From assembly GCF_042920265.1 (NCBI RefSeq), contig NZ_JBDQZI010000003.1, positions 186,001 through 250,000 of the forward strand: a stretch of 64,000 nucleotides of DNA, in the 5' to 3' direction. Under the pieces are notes generated by a model that ran no database searches, was not told where the DNA came from, and worked only from the letters and a program-made list of their open reading frames with translations. The DNA is from Lysinibacillus_B sp042920265 (GTDB taxonomy: Bacteria > Bacillota > Bacilli > Bacillales_A > Planococcaceae). Position numbers and translations under genes: made by a program. Shown in pieces: positions 43,765-52,250 of the stretch (its first letter is position 1; each line of letters opens with the position of its first letter).

Positions 43765-43908
43765 ATCATAACCCCCTTTCTTTTAGATATGTTGTTTATC
43801 GTTTTCGAAATATAGAAATTTAAATATTTAACAAAAACGTCATAATGAAACCGCTTGCCTCTTATGTTTCATGTATAATGAGTTCTAGCTAGCGGTAGGA
43901 GGAACAGT

Positions 43909-45345
43909 ATGCAAAACTTTAAACAGTTTCATTTAAGTGAGCCGATTGAGCGTGCACTAGATAAACTTCATTACACAATGCCAACAGAAGTACAGCAAAA
44001 AGTATTACCCGTAGCATTGGCGAATCTTGATTTACTCGTAAAATCACAAACAGGTAGTGGGAAAACAGCTGCCTTTGCCATTCCGATTTGTGAACAAATC
44101 GATTGGCTTGAAAATAAACCACAAGCACTCGTCTTAACACCGACACGCGAGCTTGCGGTACAGGTAGCCGAGGAGTTCACAAGCATTGGCCGCTTTAAAC
44201 GTATTAAAGCGGTACCACTTTACGGCAAGCAACCGTTTCATTTTCAAAAAACAGAATTGCAACAAAAAACACATGTAGCAGTTGGGACACCGGGCCGTGT
44301 GTTAGATCATATTGAAAAAGGAACGCTCAAGTTAGAAAAAATTCGCTACGTCGTTATTGATGAAGCAGATGAGATGCTTAATATGGGCTTTATCGAACAA
44401 GTGGAGGCCATTTTAGCGCATCTCCCGACCAATCGTGTGACAATGTTATTTTCAGCTACGTTACCAGAAGCGGTTAAAGCGTTAGCAGCTAGACATTTAA
44501 TTGCCCCTGTTGATATTGAGGTACAAAAAGAAATTGTGACGCAGACGATTGAGCATTGTGTCATAGAAGTAGCAGAGGAAGAGAAATGGCAGCTACTACA
44601 AGATGTCACGATTGTAGAAAATCCGGATAGTTGTATCATTTTTTGTCGTACAAAGGATCGAGTCGACGAAGTACATGATGAGCTATATGATTTAGATTAT
44701 AGTGTAGATAAGTTACATGGGGGGATGGATCAATCGACACGTCTGCTTGTAATGAATGACTTTAAGGAAGGTGCATTTCGTTACTTAGTAGCGACAGATG
44801 TAGCGGCACGTGGCATTGATATTGACCACATTACACATGTCATTAACTTTGATATACCATTAGAAAAAGAAGCCTATGTGCATCGAGCAGGTCGAACAGG
44901 ACGCGCGGGATTGACAGGAAAGGCGATTACATTTGTCACACCATATGAAAATGAATTTTTAGCACAAATTGAGGAATATGTCGGCTTTGATTTACCAAAA
45001 GCAGAAAGACCAGATGGCGAGTTAGTCGTGAAAATGGAGCCGTTATTTGAACGAAAGATGAGTCAGACGCCGAAGAAAAAGCGGGCAAAGAAGGAACTAG
45101 TGAACGAAGGAATTATGAAGCTTTACTTTAACGGTGGCAAAAAGAAAAAACTACGTGCTGTCGATTTTGTCGGAACGATTTCAAAAATTCCTGGGATGAG
45201 TGCAGAAGATATTGGTATTATTACAATTTTGGATCAATCCACTTTTGTTGAAATTTTAAATGGCAAAGGATCGATTGTATTAGAGGCAATGAAACATACA
45301 ACGGTCAAAGGGAAAAATTTAAAAGTGCACGTCGCTAGAAAATAA
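43909..45345 (+). CDS. dbpA: DEAD-box RNA helicase DbpA/YxiN
   Basis: ATP-dependent RNA helicase of 478 residues. Visible motifs: Q-motif region, SQTGSGKT (I), PTRELA (Ia), TPGR (Ib), VIDEADEML (II), SATL (III), ATDVAARGIDI and HRAGRTGR (V, VI). After a basic linker (MSQTPKKKRAKKE) comes the C-terminal DbpA RNA-binding domain, about 405-478 (MKLYFNGGKKKKLRAVDFVG), which targets hairpin 92 of 23S rRNA in DbpA and YxiN. SD GGTAGGAGG. Likely acts in 50S assembly. Confidence 0.93.
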   Translation: MQNFKQFHLSEPIERALDKLHYTMPTEVQQKVLPVALANLDLLVKSQTGSGKTAAFAIPICEQIDWLENKPQALVLTPTRELAVQVAEEFTSIGRFKRIKAVPLYGKQPFHFQKTELQQKTHVAVGTPGRVLDHIEKGTLKLEKIRYVVIDEADEMLNMGFIEQVEAILAHLPTNRVTMLFSATLPEAVKALAARHLIAPVDIEVQKEIVTQTIEHCVIEVAEEEKWQLLQDVTIVENPDSCIIFCRTKDRVDEVHDELYDLDYSVDKLHGGMDQSTRLLVMNDFKEGAFRYLVATDVAARGIDIDHITHVINFDIPLEKEAYVHRAGRTGRAGLTGKAITFVTPYENEFLAQIEEYVGFDLPKAERPDGELVVKMEPLFERKMSQTPKKKRAKKELVNEGIMKLYFNGGKKKKLRAVDFVGTISKIPGMSAEDIGIITILDQSTFVEILNGKGSIVLEAMKHTTVKGKNLKVHVARK

Positions 45346-45348
45346 AAG

Positions 45349-45391
45349 ATGCGGTAAGCAATGGAATGATTTTCGTTGCTTACCGCATTTT
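45349..45391. terminator. Terminator between dbpA and the chemoreceptor gene
   Basis: Perfect 13-pair stem ATGCGGTAAGCAA/TTGCTTACCGCAT (45349-45361 with 45376-45388) then TTTT. Confidence 0.85.
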
Positions 45392-45429
45392 CGTCTATTT
45401 AATTAGTAGTAATACTGCTTTATTTTATT

Positions 45430-47379
45430 TTATTTTATTTTAAAATGGCCCATCGTTTGCTGAAGGTGGTTGGCTGTTGTTAATAATGATTCAGCGGATG
45501 CAGCCATTTCTTCCATCGAAGCCAATATTTCTTCAGACGATGCGGCCACCTCTTCTGTCGAGCGTGCATTCATGTGTGCTTTTTCTGTTAACTGCTCTGC
45601 AGATACCGTAACCTCTTGAACACGCGATGCAATTTCTTGTGTCGTTGTGGACATTTGGTTAATCGTTGGTACGATTTGCTGCATACTTACTAAAATTTGA
45701 TCAAAGCGTTCTGCGCTTTCGTTACATATGACAATCCCTTGATTTACATCATTCAATGTGTCTTGCATCATTTGAACAGAATTGGCTGTTCCTGCTTGAA
45801 TCGATTGAATGAGCTGATTAATTTTTTCTGTCGAGTTTTTTGAATCCTCTGCTAGTTTGCGTACTTCATCTGCGACAACAGCAAAGCCTTTTCCATGCTC
45901 ACCTGCACGTGCAGCTTCAATAGAGGCATTTAATGCAAGTAAGTTTGTTTGATTGGAAATTTCTTGGATGACATCTAAAATCGAATTGATTTCCTTCGTA
46001 CGGTCGTAGAGGCTACGTATAGTACGGTCTGTTTCCGTTACAGAGTGCTCGATTTGAGCCATTTGTGATACGGCGCCGTGAATCGAAGTACTACCTATTT
46101 CCGCTTGTGTCATGGCCTTGTGTGAAAGCGCTGAGACATCGTGTGTATCTTTCGCAATCCCCATCACATTTTGAGCAACGATAGTCAATGATTGTGTGTT
46201 TTCTTCGTTACGTAGCATTTGTTCATCAGCAATCGCTGCAACTTCTGAAATTGCATTTGAAGTTTGCTCTGTCGCATGAATCACCTGTGTAGCACTTGCA
46301 TCCAATATGTTTGCAGCTTGATGTACAGCATGGGTGCTATCCTCTACTTGGTATAAAACATCACGTAAACGATGCTTCATTGTATTGAATGCCTCTGCAA
46401 GTTGACCAATCTCATCATTTGTTTTTACTTCAATATGTTTTGTTAAATCGCCTTCACTCACAGTGACAGCTGTATCACGTAACGCTAAAATTGGCTTTGT
46501 GATCGAGCGAATAATGAATAAAATGAAGATGCCACCAATCAGAAAGGCAACCGCTAAAACCGAAAAATTAATTTTTAAAATAGGGGCAGCGGCTGCACGT
46601 ACCTCGTCTGGCAGCATCGTCCCAACTAACTTCCATCCCGTTATATCATTCGTTAAATAGTAAATAAACCCTTCAGTTGCCTCTAGTTGCCCGTTCGTAT
46701 TCGTATAAATTTTCTCGATATAGCTTTCAGTTGCTTCCGTTGCACTGTCCATTTCGTGGTGTGCAATGTATTTTTTTTGTGTATCTAATAGTGTGACATA
46801 GCCTTGCTCACCAATGTTTACTTGGTTTGCAATCGTTTTTAATGTTTCAATGCTAATGTCAATACCAAAAACCCCAGACCTGTCTTGTAATTGTTGGGCC
46901 ACCGTTAGTACTAATTCACCTGAACTTGTTGAAATATAAGGAGCGGTAATAATGGGCTGTCCATTGCTTGCAATAGCGGCTTCATACCAAGGACGATTGC
47001 GTGGGTCGAATGTACTTGCATATTCATAATATGGCTCACGAATCATTTTGCCGTCAGCTTTTCCGACATAGGCAATCAACGCTTCAGGGTGTATCGCTAA
47101 ATAATCGGCAAGCTTTGTTCGCAAGTTTTCTTCACTCGATGTTTGTTTGAAAAACTGTGCAAAGTATTGCGCATCATTGAGTTTGGGCTCAATTGTTGAA
47201 GAAATATTGGCATTTAATAATTCCATGCTCGCTTTAGCACTTGCCATTTGTTGCGTTTCAATTTGTGTTTTTGCACTATAGTAAGATAGCAATCCGATGA
47301 TAAGCGTTGGGATGACTAAAATCATAGCAAACGCAAATAGTAATTTTTTCTGTAAACTTAAATGTAAAATTTTCCTCAT
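45430..47379 (-). CDS. Methyl-accepting chemotaxis protein with dCache domain
   Basis: A 649-residue receptor: membrane helix about 12-32, dCache domain about 35-265, second helix about 275-298, HAMP about 299-352, signalling domain with QTNLLALNASIEAARAGE. The dCache part has DPRNRPWYEAA, then APYISTSSGE and VFGIDISIE; compared with amino-acid receptors it keeps the RxWY, one Tyr and the last Asp, but Ser replaces one Asp. It ends HFKIK-stop, next to a TTTTA pentamer tract (45420-45440). Confidence 0.92.
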   Translation of the reverse strand: MRKILHLSLQKKLLFAFAMILVIPTLIIGLLSYYSAKTQIETQQMASAKASMELLNANISSTIEPKLNDAQYFAQFFKQTSSEENLRTKLADYLAIHPEALIAYVGKADGKMIREPYYEYASTFDPRNRPWYEAAIASNGQPIITAPYISTSSGELVLTVAQQLQDRSGVFGIDISIETLKTIANQVNIGEQGYVTLLDTQKKYIAHHEMDSATEATESYIEKIYTNTNGQLEATEGFIYYLTNDITGWKLVGTMLPDEVRAAAAPILKINFSVLAVAFLIGGIFILFIIRSITKPILALRDTAVTVSEGDLTKHIEVKTNDEIGQLAEAFNTMKHRLRDVLYQVEDSTHAVHQAANILDASATQVIHATEQTSNAISEVAAIADEQMLRNEENTQSLTIVAQNVMGIAKDTHDVSALSHKAMTQAEIGSTSIHGAVSQMAQIEHSVTETDRTIRSLYDRTKEINSILDVIQEISNQTNLLALNASIEAARAGEHGKGFAVVADEVRKLAEDSKNSTEKINQLIQSIQAGTANSVQMMQDTLNDVNQGIVICNESAERFDQILVSMQQIVPTINQMSTTTQEIASRVQEVTVSAEQLTEKAHMNARSTEEVAASSEEILASMEEMAASAESLLTTANHLQQTMGHFKIK

Positions 47380-47515
47380 TTTTTCTGAAAATATCCCCCA
47401 TAAATAATATAATTATTTCATACTGTATGTAACATTTTCCCGTTGGTATTATAAAGGATAATATAGGTAAAAATCATTTTTCTGAATTATATAATTATTT
47501 GATGATAGGACATAT

Positions 47516-47546
47516 AAAAAAGCACAGTTCAGTCCTGTGCTTTTTT
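47516..47546 (-). terminator. rnhC terminator overlapping its stop codon
   Basis: AAAAAAGCACAG/CTGTGCTTTTTT (47516-47527 with 47535-47546). The rnhC stop codon lies in the loop; on the minus strand the T run follows. Confidence 0.85.
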
Positions 47547-48467
47547 GCGTAGTAATGTTTTCGCTTTTTCCGTATTGGCAAAATGCCATTTGGAGATGGA
47601 TTTTAATGTTGTTTCACCGTGCTTTGCTAAAATACGTGCAGCCATTTCATCTACTTTGCCACTTGCTCCTTTTTGTAATGGGAAGCCAATGATGTCAGCT
47701 AAACGGTCCATCTCTTTTAAAAAGGCATAACGGGCGAGAATAGAAGCCGTTGCAACCGCTACGTGTAGATTTTCAGCTTTTGTGGAGAATAGTACATTTT
47801 CACGTACTAATTCTTTTTCATTTTGAAGGTAGTTATAGTAAGTATTACGTTCAGCAAATTGGTCAATGAGAATGTATGCTGGTTTTTCTGGTGTCATTTT
47901 AGTGAGGACATTTTTTAAGGCTTGATTGTGCATCATTGCTTTAATTTTTCCTTGGGAGTAGCCCTTTGCTTGAATGGTGTTATATTTATCATTGCGTAGT
48001 GTGAGAATACTATGAACACAGGCTTTCATTAAGTCTGGTGCGATTTTGCGCATATAATCATCTGTTAATTGTTTAGAATCCTTCACACCGAGCTCTTCAA
48101 CGAGTGCAATCTGATTAGCTGGCACATAGACTGCCGCTACCGTTACAGGTCCAAAATAGTCACCAGTTCCTGTTTCGTCAGACCCAATAACCGAAAGTGT
48201 TGAAAAGTTTTCGGGCAGTGTATCTCCTTTCGCCCCATTTCCTTTTTTTACAGTAGCCTCATCTGCTACGCCAAAACGTCCTGATTCACGAAGAGCCCCA
48301 GCTCCTTGAAACATAACTTTGCCAGATTTATAAACGGTAATCGCGGTATCTACTAACTTTGCGGCAAATACTACGCCTGGTGCATTTCGTTCTATACGAT
48401 CTGAAGCATAGTAGCTTTGTACTTTGTTTATCTCTTCTTTAGAAAGTTGTAATACAATATTGGTCAT
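47529..48467 (-). CDS. rnhC: Ribonuclease HIII
   Basis: Cleaves RNA in RNA-DNA hybrids. The 312-residue product has the N-terminal DUF3378/TBP-like substrate domain (about 1-85) and a type 2 RNase H core beginning GSDETGTGDYFGP, with active-site acids in this motif and in ILIDQF; SKWHFANTEKA near the end is typical of HIII. In B. subtilis it is divergent from zapA; here the peptide module and a repeat lie between them. Confidence 0.94.
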   Translation of the reverse strand: MTNIVLQLSKEEINKVQSYYASDRIERNAPGVVFAAKLVDTAITVYKSGKVMFQGAGALRESGRFGVADEATVKKGNGAKGDTLPENFSTLSVIGSDETGTGDYFGPVTVAAVYVPANQIALVEELGVKDSKQLTDDYMRKIAPDLMKACVHSILTLRNDKYNTIQAKGYSQGKIKAMMHNQALKNVLTKMTPEKPAYILIDQFAERNTYYNYLQNEKELVRENVLFSTKAENLHVAVATASILARYAFLKEMDRLADIIGFPLQKGASGKVDEMAARILAKHGETTLKSISKWHFANTEKAKTLLRKKAQD

Positions 48468-48653
48468 TTACGTCACCCTCATTTTGTTCACTTTATGTTA
48501 AGTGTACAGGTGGGCAGGGGAGATGTCTAATGGAATAAGCAGCTGGTGATAATAATTCGTTGCTGGTCACCTAATCATAGGAAGGATGTTAATTTCGCGA
48601 TGCCCTTCTGTTAAAATATAAAGGATAACATAGATTTAGGAGTGAAGGTTCAT

Positions 48654-49922
48654 ATGCAGATAGGCGATAAGCTGAGACAGTTAAGAATTTATAAAGGATT
48701 GTCTCAAGTCGAATTAGCAGCCGGCATTTGTTCGACAGCATATTTAAGTAAAGTTGAGAATGGTAAAACTTCACCATCTGCGAGCTTTCTCGAAAAGGTT
48801 ACGAAGAAACTTGAAGTAGAGTCTTCGGCCTTTGGGACAGAAAAAACAGCATATTACGTTGCACTAATTCAACAACTGGAGAAAAAAGTTCGACAGGAAG
48901 AAGGATTGACAGAGAAAGAAATATCGACATTACACCTCGCATTATATGAAATATTATCGATGGATTTGCAGGTGAAAGTGTTTAATTTATTAATGAAATA
49001 TTATATTAGCAATACGCAAATCGCTGATGCCCAGCGGCTATATGAACTGTGTGAAAAAATCATTCCAATGGAGACAAATGTAATATTAGAGGATATGCAT
49101 GATGTGTTTGTATTTTATAATTTGTTAGGCAATTACTTTTATAGTCAGCAACAATTCCATTCGGCAGACTACTATTATACAAAGGCAAAGGATTATGGGA
49201 GTAAAAGTCGTTTAGAACTGGCGAAAATCTTCTATAATTTAAGCTTAACAAAGCAGCGCATTTTTGATGACATGCATATTAGCTTAATTTATGCGAAGCA
49301 AGCATATGAATTATTTGAGCAAGAAGAGCAATATGCTGAAGTAATCGATGTATTGATTTCAATGGCAATACAGTATACATATAATGAAAATTTTGAAGAA
49401 GCTAAGTCCAGTTTACAATTAGCTTTTGACCACTTAAACGAATACCCTGGAGTGCGACAAAACACTACCCTGTTTATGTTAGAATATCATTGGGGTAGAT
49501 TAGATGAGGCAATGGGTAATGAGGAAGCGGCCTTGCAAAGGTACGTAGCGTTAGCCGATACATTAGAGGAACACGCACCGTTAGTATATGTTTTAAAAAG
49601 TTTAGTTGATTTATATTTTACACAAAAACAGTGGGTGCAAGTTCAAGCTTATAGTGAACGAGCGATGGCATTAGCAGAACGCTTTCAAATGAATTATATT
49701 TATATTCAACTCATGACGGTGCGTGCCAATATGTTGAAAATGCGCCAAGATGAGATTGGGTACGAAAAGGAAATGAAAAAGGCGCTCCTTTTAGCAAAAG
49801 AGCATGTATTAGGCAAGTTAGTAAAAGAAATTGCACAAACATTAGGCGACTATTATATGGAGCTCCGCTTTTATAAGAAATCCAGCGAATATTATAGAGA
49901 AGCTTTGCAATCATTAAAATAA
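48654..49922 (+). CDS. HTH-TPR regulator, NprR/PlcR-like (RRNPP family)
   Basis: A 422-residue protein. Residues about 5-60 are an XRE-type helix-turn-helix (IGDKLRQLRIYKGLSQVELA, YLSKVENGKTSPS). The rest is helical TPR-like repeats, e.g. FHSADYYYTKAKDYGSK, AKIFYNLSLTKQRIFDDM, FEEAKSSLQLAFDHL and FYKKSSEYYREALQSL. Length and layout match NprR (about 423 residues), a regulator that binds a re-imported signal peptide with its TPR domain. ATG 48654 follows AGGAGTGAAGG; GTG 48642 is an alternative. A small exported peptide gene follows on the same strand, as in plcR-papR and nprR-nprX. Confidence 0.85.
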   Translation: MQIGDKLRQLRIYKGLSQVELAAGICSTAYLSKVENGKTSPSASFLEKVTKKLEVESSAFGTEKTAYYVALIQQLEKKVRQEEGLTEKEISTLHLALYEILSMDLQVKVFNLLMKYYISNTQIADAQRLYELCEKIIPMETNVILEDMHDVFVFYNLLGNYFYSQQQFHSADYYYTKAKDYGSKSRLELAKIFYNLSLTKQRIFDDMHISLIYAKQAYELFEQEEQYAEVIDVLISMAIQYTYNENFEEAKSSLQLAFDHLNEYPGVRQNTTLFMLEYHWGRLDEAMGNEEAALQRYVALADTLEEHAPLVYVLKSLVDLYFTQKQWVQVQAYSERAMALAERFQMNYIYIQLMTVRANMLKMRQDEIGYEKEMKKALLLAKEHVLGKLVKEIAQTLGDYYMELRFYKKSSEYYREALQSLK

Positions 49923-50023
49923 TAAAAATGGTAGCTTTTTAGTAAAATATCTATACCAGGGGATTGAGATTGGTTAATTTTTTTCGGGAAAATACCTAGT
50001 GACTGCTATCAAATTTCATTTTA

Positions 50024-50071
50024 TTTAACCTCTGTAAGTTAACTAAATATGTCCTATATAGTTAGGTTAAA
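50024..50071 (+). promoter_or_regulatory. Dyad-rich control region of the peptide gene
   Basis: TTTAACCT (50024-50031) and AGGTTAAA (50064-50071) are inverted, as are TAACTA (50040-50045) and TAGTTA (50059-50064). A TATATA/TATAGT -10 candidate lies at 50055-50062 without a good -35, which fits an activator-dependent promoter. The last arm runs into the SD. Confidence 0.45.
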
Positions 50072-50084
50072 GGAGGTTAATCAT

Positions 50085-50225
50085 ATGAAAAAGTTATTGA
50101 TCGTCATTGTTGCAATTGTAGCAATCGGTGTAGCAGCGCTAAATACACCCGTTACTGACCAAGCTCATGATACATGGCAACCTGGACCTAAAGGAGCGCC
50201 AGTTTATGGGAATGACATTATTTGA
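50085..50225 (+). CDS. Small exported peptide, candidate signal peptide precursor
   Basis: A 46-codon gene. The product starts MKKLLIVIVAIVAIGVAA, a short Lys-Lys plus hydrophobic export signal, and continues to a hydrophilic, Pro/Gly-rich tail ending GPKGAPVYGNDII. SD AAAGGAGG is nine bases before ATG 50085, as good as any in the window. It lies 160 bases after the HTH-TPR regulator. Size, export signal and position match PapR (48) and NprX (43), the precursors of PlcR and NprR peptides. The mature form is a guess; the C-terminal end is favoured by analogy. Confidence 0.75.
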   Translation: MKKLLIVIVAIVAIGVAALNTPVTDQAHDTWQPGPKGAPVYGNDII

Positions 50226-50731
50226 TTAGAGAAACACTTACGAAAGTCTATGGGGGTCCTACTTATTTAACGATTCCCTGTTCGATTCGTACGTCAACTT
50301 CCATTTTATCCTATCAGCAACCAATTTTACATAAAAATGTGCTTGCACAAATAATTCAACAAAGTATTCAGGATGTAAATAAAGAAGGGACAGTAATGGA
50401 TATGGTTCCTGTTATTTTATGTCCAAAATCTTTCTTGATTGATGGATTGGATGCACAAGGGTGCTATGTATATGACTTTGTGCAACATCAAATGATTTAT
50501 GGTGCCTTGCATATGGAATTTGAGTATGAAAAGCCTTATGCTGTAGTATTGGGATATATAGCGAATGGGCGTCAACCAACATTTGATCAACAATTTATTG
50601 AATTTGGTTCTTTACTAGAAGAGATTCAAATTGAAGAAATGCATAAAGAGTTGACAATGCAACTCTATGATGAACCACAACAAGTATATTTAACACATCT
50701 AATTTCCAGAAAAATAACATGTAGATTTTAA
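50222..50731 (+). CDS. Unknown 169-residue protein coupled to the peptide gene
   Basis: Starts with TTG 50222, overlapping the peptide gene's stop in TTGA, so translation is probably coupled; no good SD of its own. No signal peptide or membrane helix. The sequence is mixed alpha/beta, with MVPVILCPKSFLIDGLDAQG, YGALHMEFEYEKPYAVVLGY and an acidic helix LLEEIQIEEMHKEL. No family recognised. As the only neighbour in the unit it may be the target or immunity-type partner of the peptide, but this is inference. An own terminator follows. Confidence 0.65.
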   Translation: MIRETLTKVYGGPTYLTIPCSIRTSTSILSYQQPILHKNVLAQIIQQSIQDVNKEGTVMDMVPVILCPKSFLIDGLDAQGCYVYDFVQHQMIYGALHMEFEYEKPYAVVLGYIANGRQPTFDQQFIEFGSLLEEIQIEEMHKELTMQLYDEPQQVYLTHLISRKITCRF

Positions 50732-50770
50732 TTCCTCAAGAAAATAAAACGCTTAAAAATAATTCGTCTA

Positions 50771-50804
50771 AAAGCACTTCCGTTAAAGGGAGTGCTTTAT
50801 TTTG
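50771..50804 (+). terminator. Terminator of the peptide unit
   Basis: Eleven-pair stem AAAGCACTTCC/GGGAGTGCTTT (one G-T pair), then TATTTT. Confidence 0.85.
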
Positions 50805-50824
50805 GTTAGAGTAAAAGAAAGACC

Positions 50825-51032
50825 AGGTGTGTTGATTATGAAAATATTTCCTGTATAGAAGTGTGTTTCTTTAGCAAAAACGTGATCAAAAATGACTTGC
50901 CAGTTGATTGGAGCGGAAGCGACTCGACTCCAGCAGGAAAAGCCGTGCCTGCGGAAAGCGAGTCAGCCGTAGCGGAAATCCACGTATTCCCATGTTCTCT
51001 TTCACAAATAAGAGGTAAATCCACACGAGTGT
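50825..51032 (+). repeat. Nested-palindrome repeat, copy D
   Basis: Outer ends AGGTGTGTTGATTATG and AGGTAAATCCACACG; inner ends GTTGATTGGAGCGG and TAGCGGAAATCCAC. The left flank AATATTTCCTGTATAGAAG, ACGTGATCAAAAATGACTTG is nearly the same as in copy F. The core is short, so this is the most compact full copy. It lies between the peptide unit and zapA; the remaining 340 bases before zapA hold only a promoter. Confidence 0.85.
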
Positions 51033-51089
51033 ATTTTAATTATGGTTGATTAGTGAAAGAGACATGCGGCTAGCATAAAGGCTTGTAAA

Positions 51090-51198
51090 TTAATATTTGC
51101 TACTTTTTAAAATGAACATAGATAATGAATATGCATAATATTTTTATTTTATACGAAACTTCAGTTTTTCAGGAAATAAGGCTATTTGTTGTTATAAT
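51090..51198 (+). promoter_or_regulatory. Promoter region of zapA-yshB
   Basis: An extended -10, TGT-TATAAT (51190-51198), in very A+T-rich sequence. The -35 is poor. The leader to zapA would be about 170 bases; nothing else was recognised in it. Confidence 0.55.
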
Positions 51199-51374
51199 AA
51201 GGTTTATTCGGCTATAGAGTTGCTAGATATAAAGTGAAAATGGTATGATATGTATTATCGTTTTATACATAAAGAGGGGTTAAATTTGTACTCGCTGAGC
51301 GAGAGGCCTAATGGGAAGTTATGAAAGGCGTTAACCCTAGGTTGTTATTGCTTATGCTGGTGGGGGGATCACTT

Positions 51375-51635
51375 TTGGCTGAACAACAAAAAAATAAAAT
51401 TTCGGTTGATATATACGGACAGACATATAAAATCATTGGTACAGAATCTACGGGACATATGCGATTAGTTGCTTCGATCGTAGATGATAAAATGCGTGAA
51501 ATTAGCGTTCATAACCCAACGCTGGATAATGCCAAGCTGGCTGTGTTAACAGCTGTTAATACTGTGCATGAATTATTGCAGCTAAAAGAGCAAATAGAAT
51601 CGCTTGAAGAGCAGTTGAAAAAGTTAAAGGATTGA
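51375..51635 (+). CDS. zapA: Cell division protein ZapA
   Basis: FtsZ-ring-stabilising protein of 86 residues with VDIYGQTYKIIGTES, MRLVASIVDDKMREI and a C-terminal coiled coil. TTG 51375 follows GGTGGGGGG; the frame reaches back to 51321 but that part is not conserved and lacks an SD. Five bases before the cvpA-like gene. Confidence 0.92.
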   Translation: MAEQQKNKISVDIYGQTYKIIGTESTGHMRLVASIVDDKMREISVHNPTLDNAKLAVLTAVNTVHELLQLKEQIESLEEQLKKLKD

Positions 51636-51640
51636 AGTAA

Positions 51641-52180
51641 ATGCTAGATTTATTAATACTACTTATTTTAATAGCCGGTGTCATCATCGGTTGGAGACGT
51701 GGGCTCGTTGTTCAAGCAATTCATATGTTTGGATTTATTATCGCCATTCTTGTGGCGCTGATTTATTACAAGTCGCTTGCACAACAGTTTTTATTATGGA
51801 TTCCTTACCCAGGGTTTGCAGAAAGTGCAACGTCCATACTAGGACTTGAACAACTAGATGTTGATCGCACATTTTATCGTGTGATTGCATTTGCAATTAT
51901 TTTCTTTATGACAAAGCTCATTTTACAAATACTCGGGTCGATGCTCGACTTTTTGAAGTATCTCCCAGTTCTTGGCCCCATCAATCGATTGCTAGGTGCC
52001 GTACTTGGCTTTATAGAACTGTATTTCTTACTATTTATCGGATTATATGTGTTGGCACTATTACCGCTTGAGGGATTACAAGCTCGATTAGATAGCTCTA
52101 TCTTTACTGGTTTGATATTAGAACATACCCCAATTATTTCATCATTGTTCCAAAATTGGTGGTATATTTACTCAAAATAA
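51641..52180 (+). CDS. yshB: CvpA family membrane protein (YshB)
   Basis: A 179-residue membrane protein with four or five hydrophobic helices and the CvpA pattern: IIGWRRGLVVQAIHMFGFI near the start, then a helix followed by GPINRLLGAVLGFIELY. Colicin V production proteins are poorly understood. Weak SD; translation likely coupled to zapA. Same order as in B. subtilis. Confidence 0.88.
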   Translation: MLDLLILLILIAGVIIGWRRGLVVQAIHMFGFIIAILVALIYYKSLAQQFLLWIPYPGFAESATSILGLEQLDVDRTFYRVIAFAIIFFMTKLILQILGSMLDFLKYLPVLGPINRLLGAVLGFIELYFLLFIGLYVLALLPLEGLQARLDSSIFTGLILEHTPIISSLFQNWWYIYSK

Positions 52181-52190
52181 TGGAAGAGCA

Positions 52191-52225
52191 AAATACTTCT
52201 CTCACTTTTGAGAGAAGTATTTTTT
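52191..52225 (+). terminator. zapA-yshB terminator
   Basis: Perfect 13-pair stem AAATACTTCTCTC/GAGAGAAGTATTT with T residues. Confidence 0.9.
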
Positions 52226-52250
52226 ATAATGATTAGAGGAGGCGGCTTTA

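Noticed and set aside
45420..45440. TTTTA pentamer tract at the end of a chemoreceptor gene
   Set aside because: Simple-sequence tract overlapping the stop codon; variation there could not change the protein much, so no phase-variation role is proposed.
50836..51049. Overlapping short frames on both strands before zapA
   Set aside because: They are palindrome artefacts of repeat copy D.
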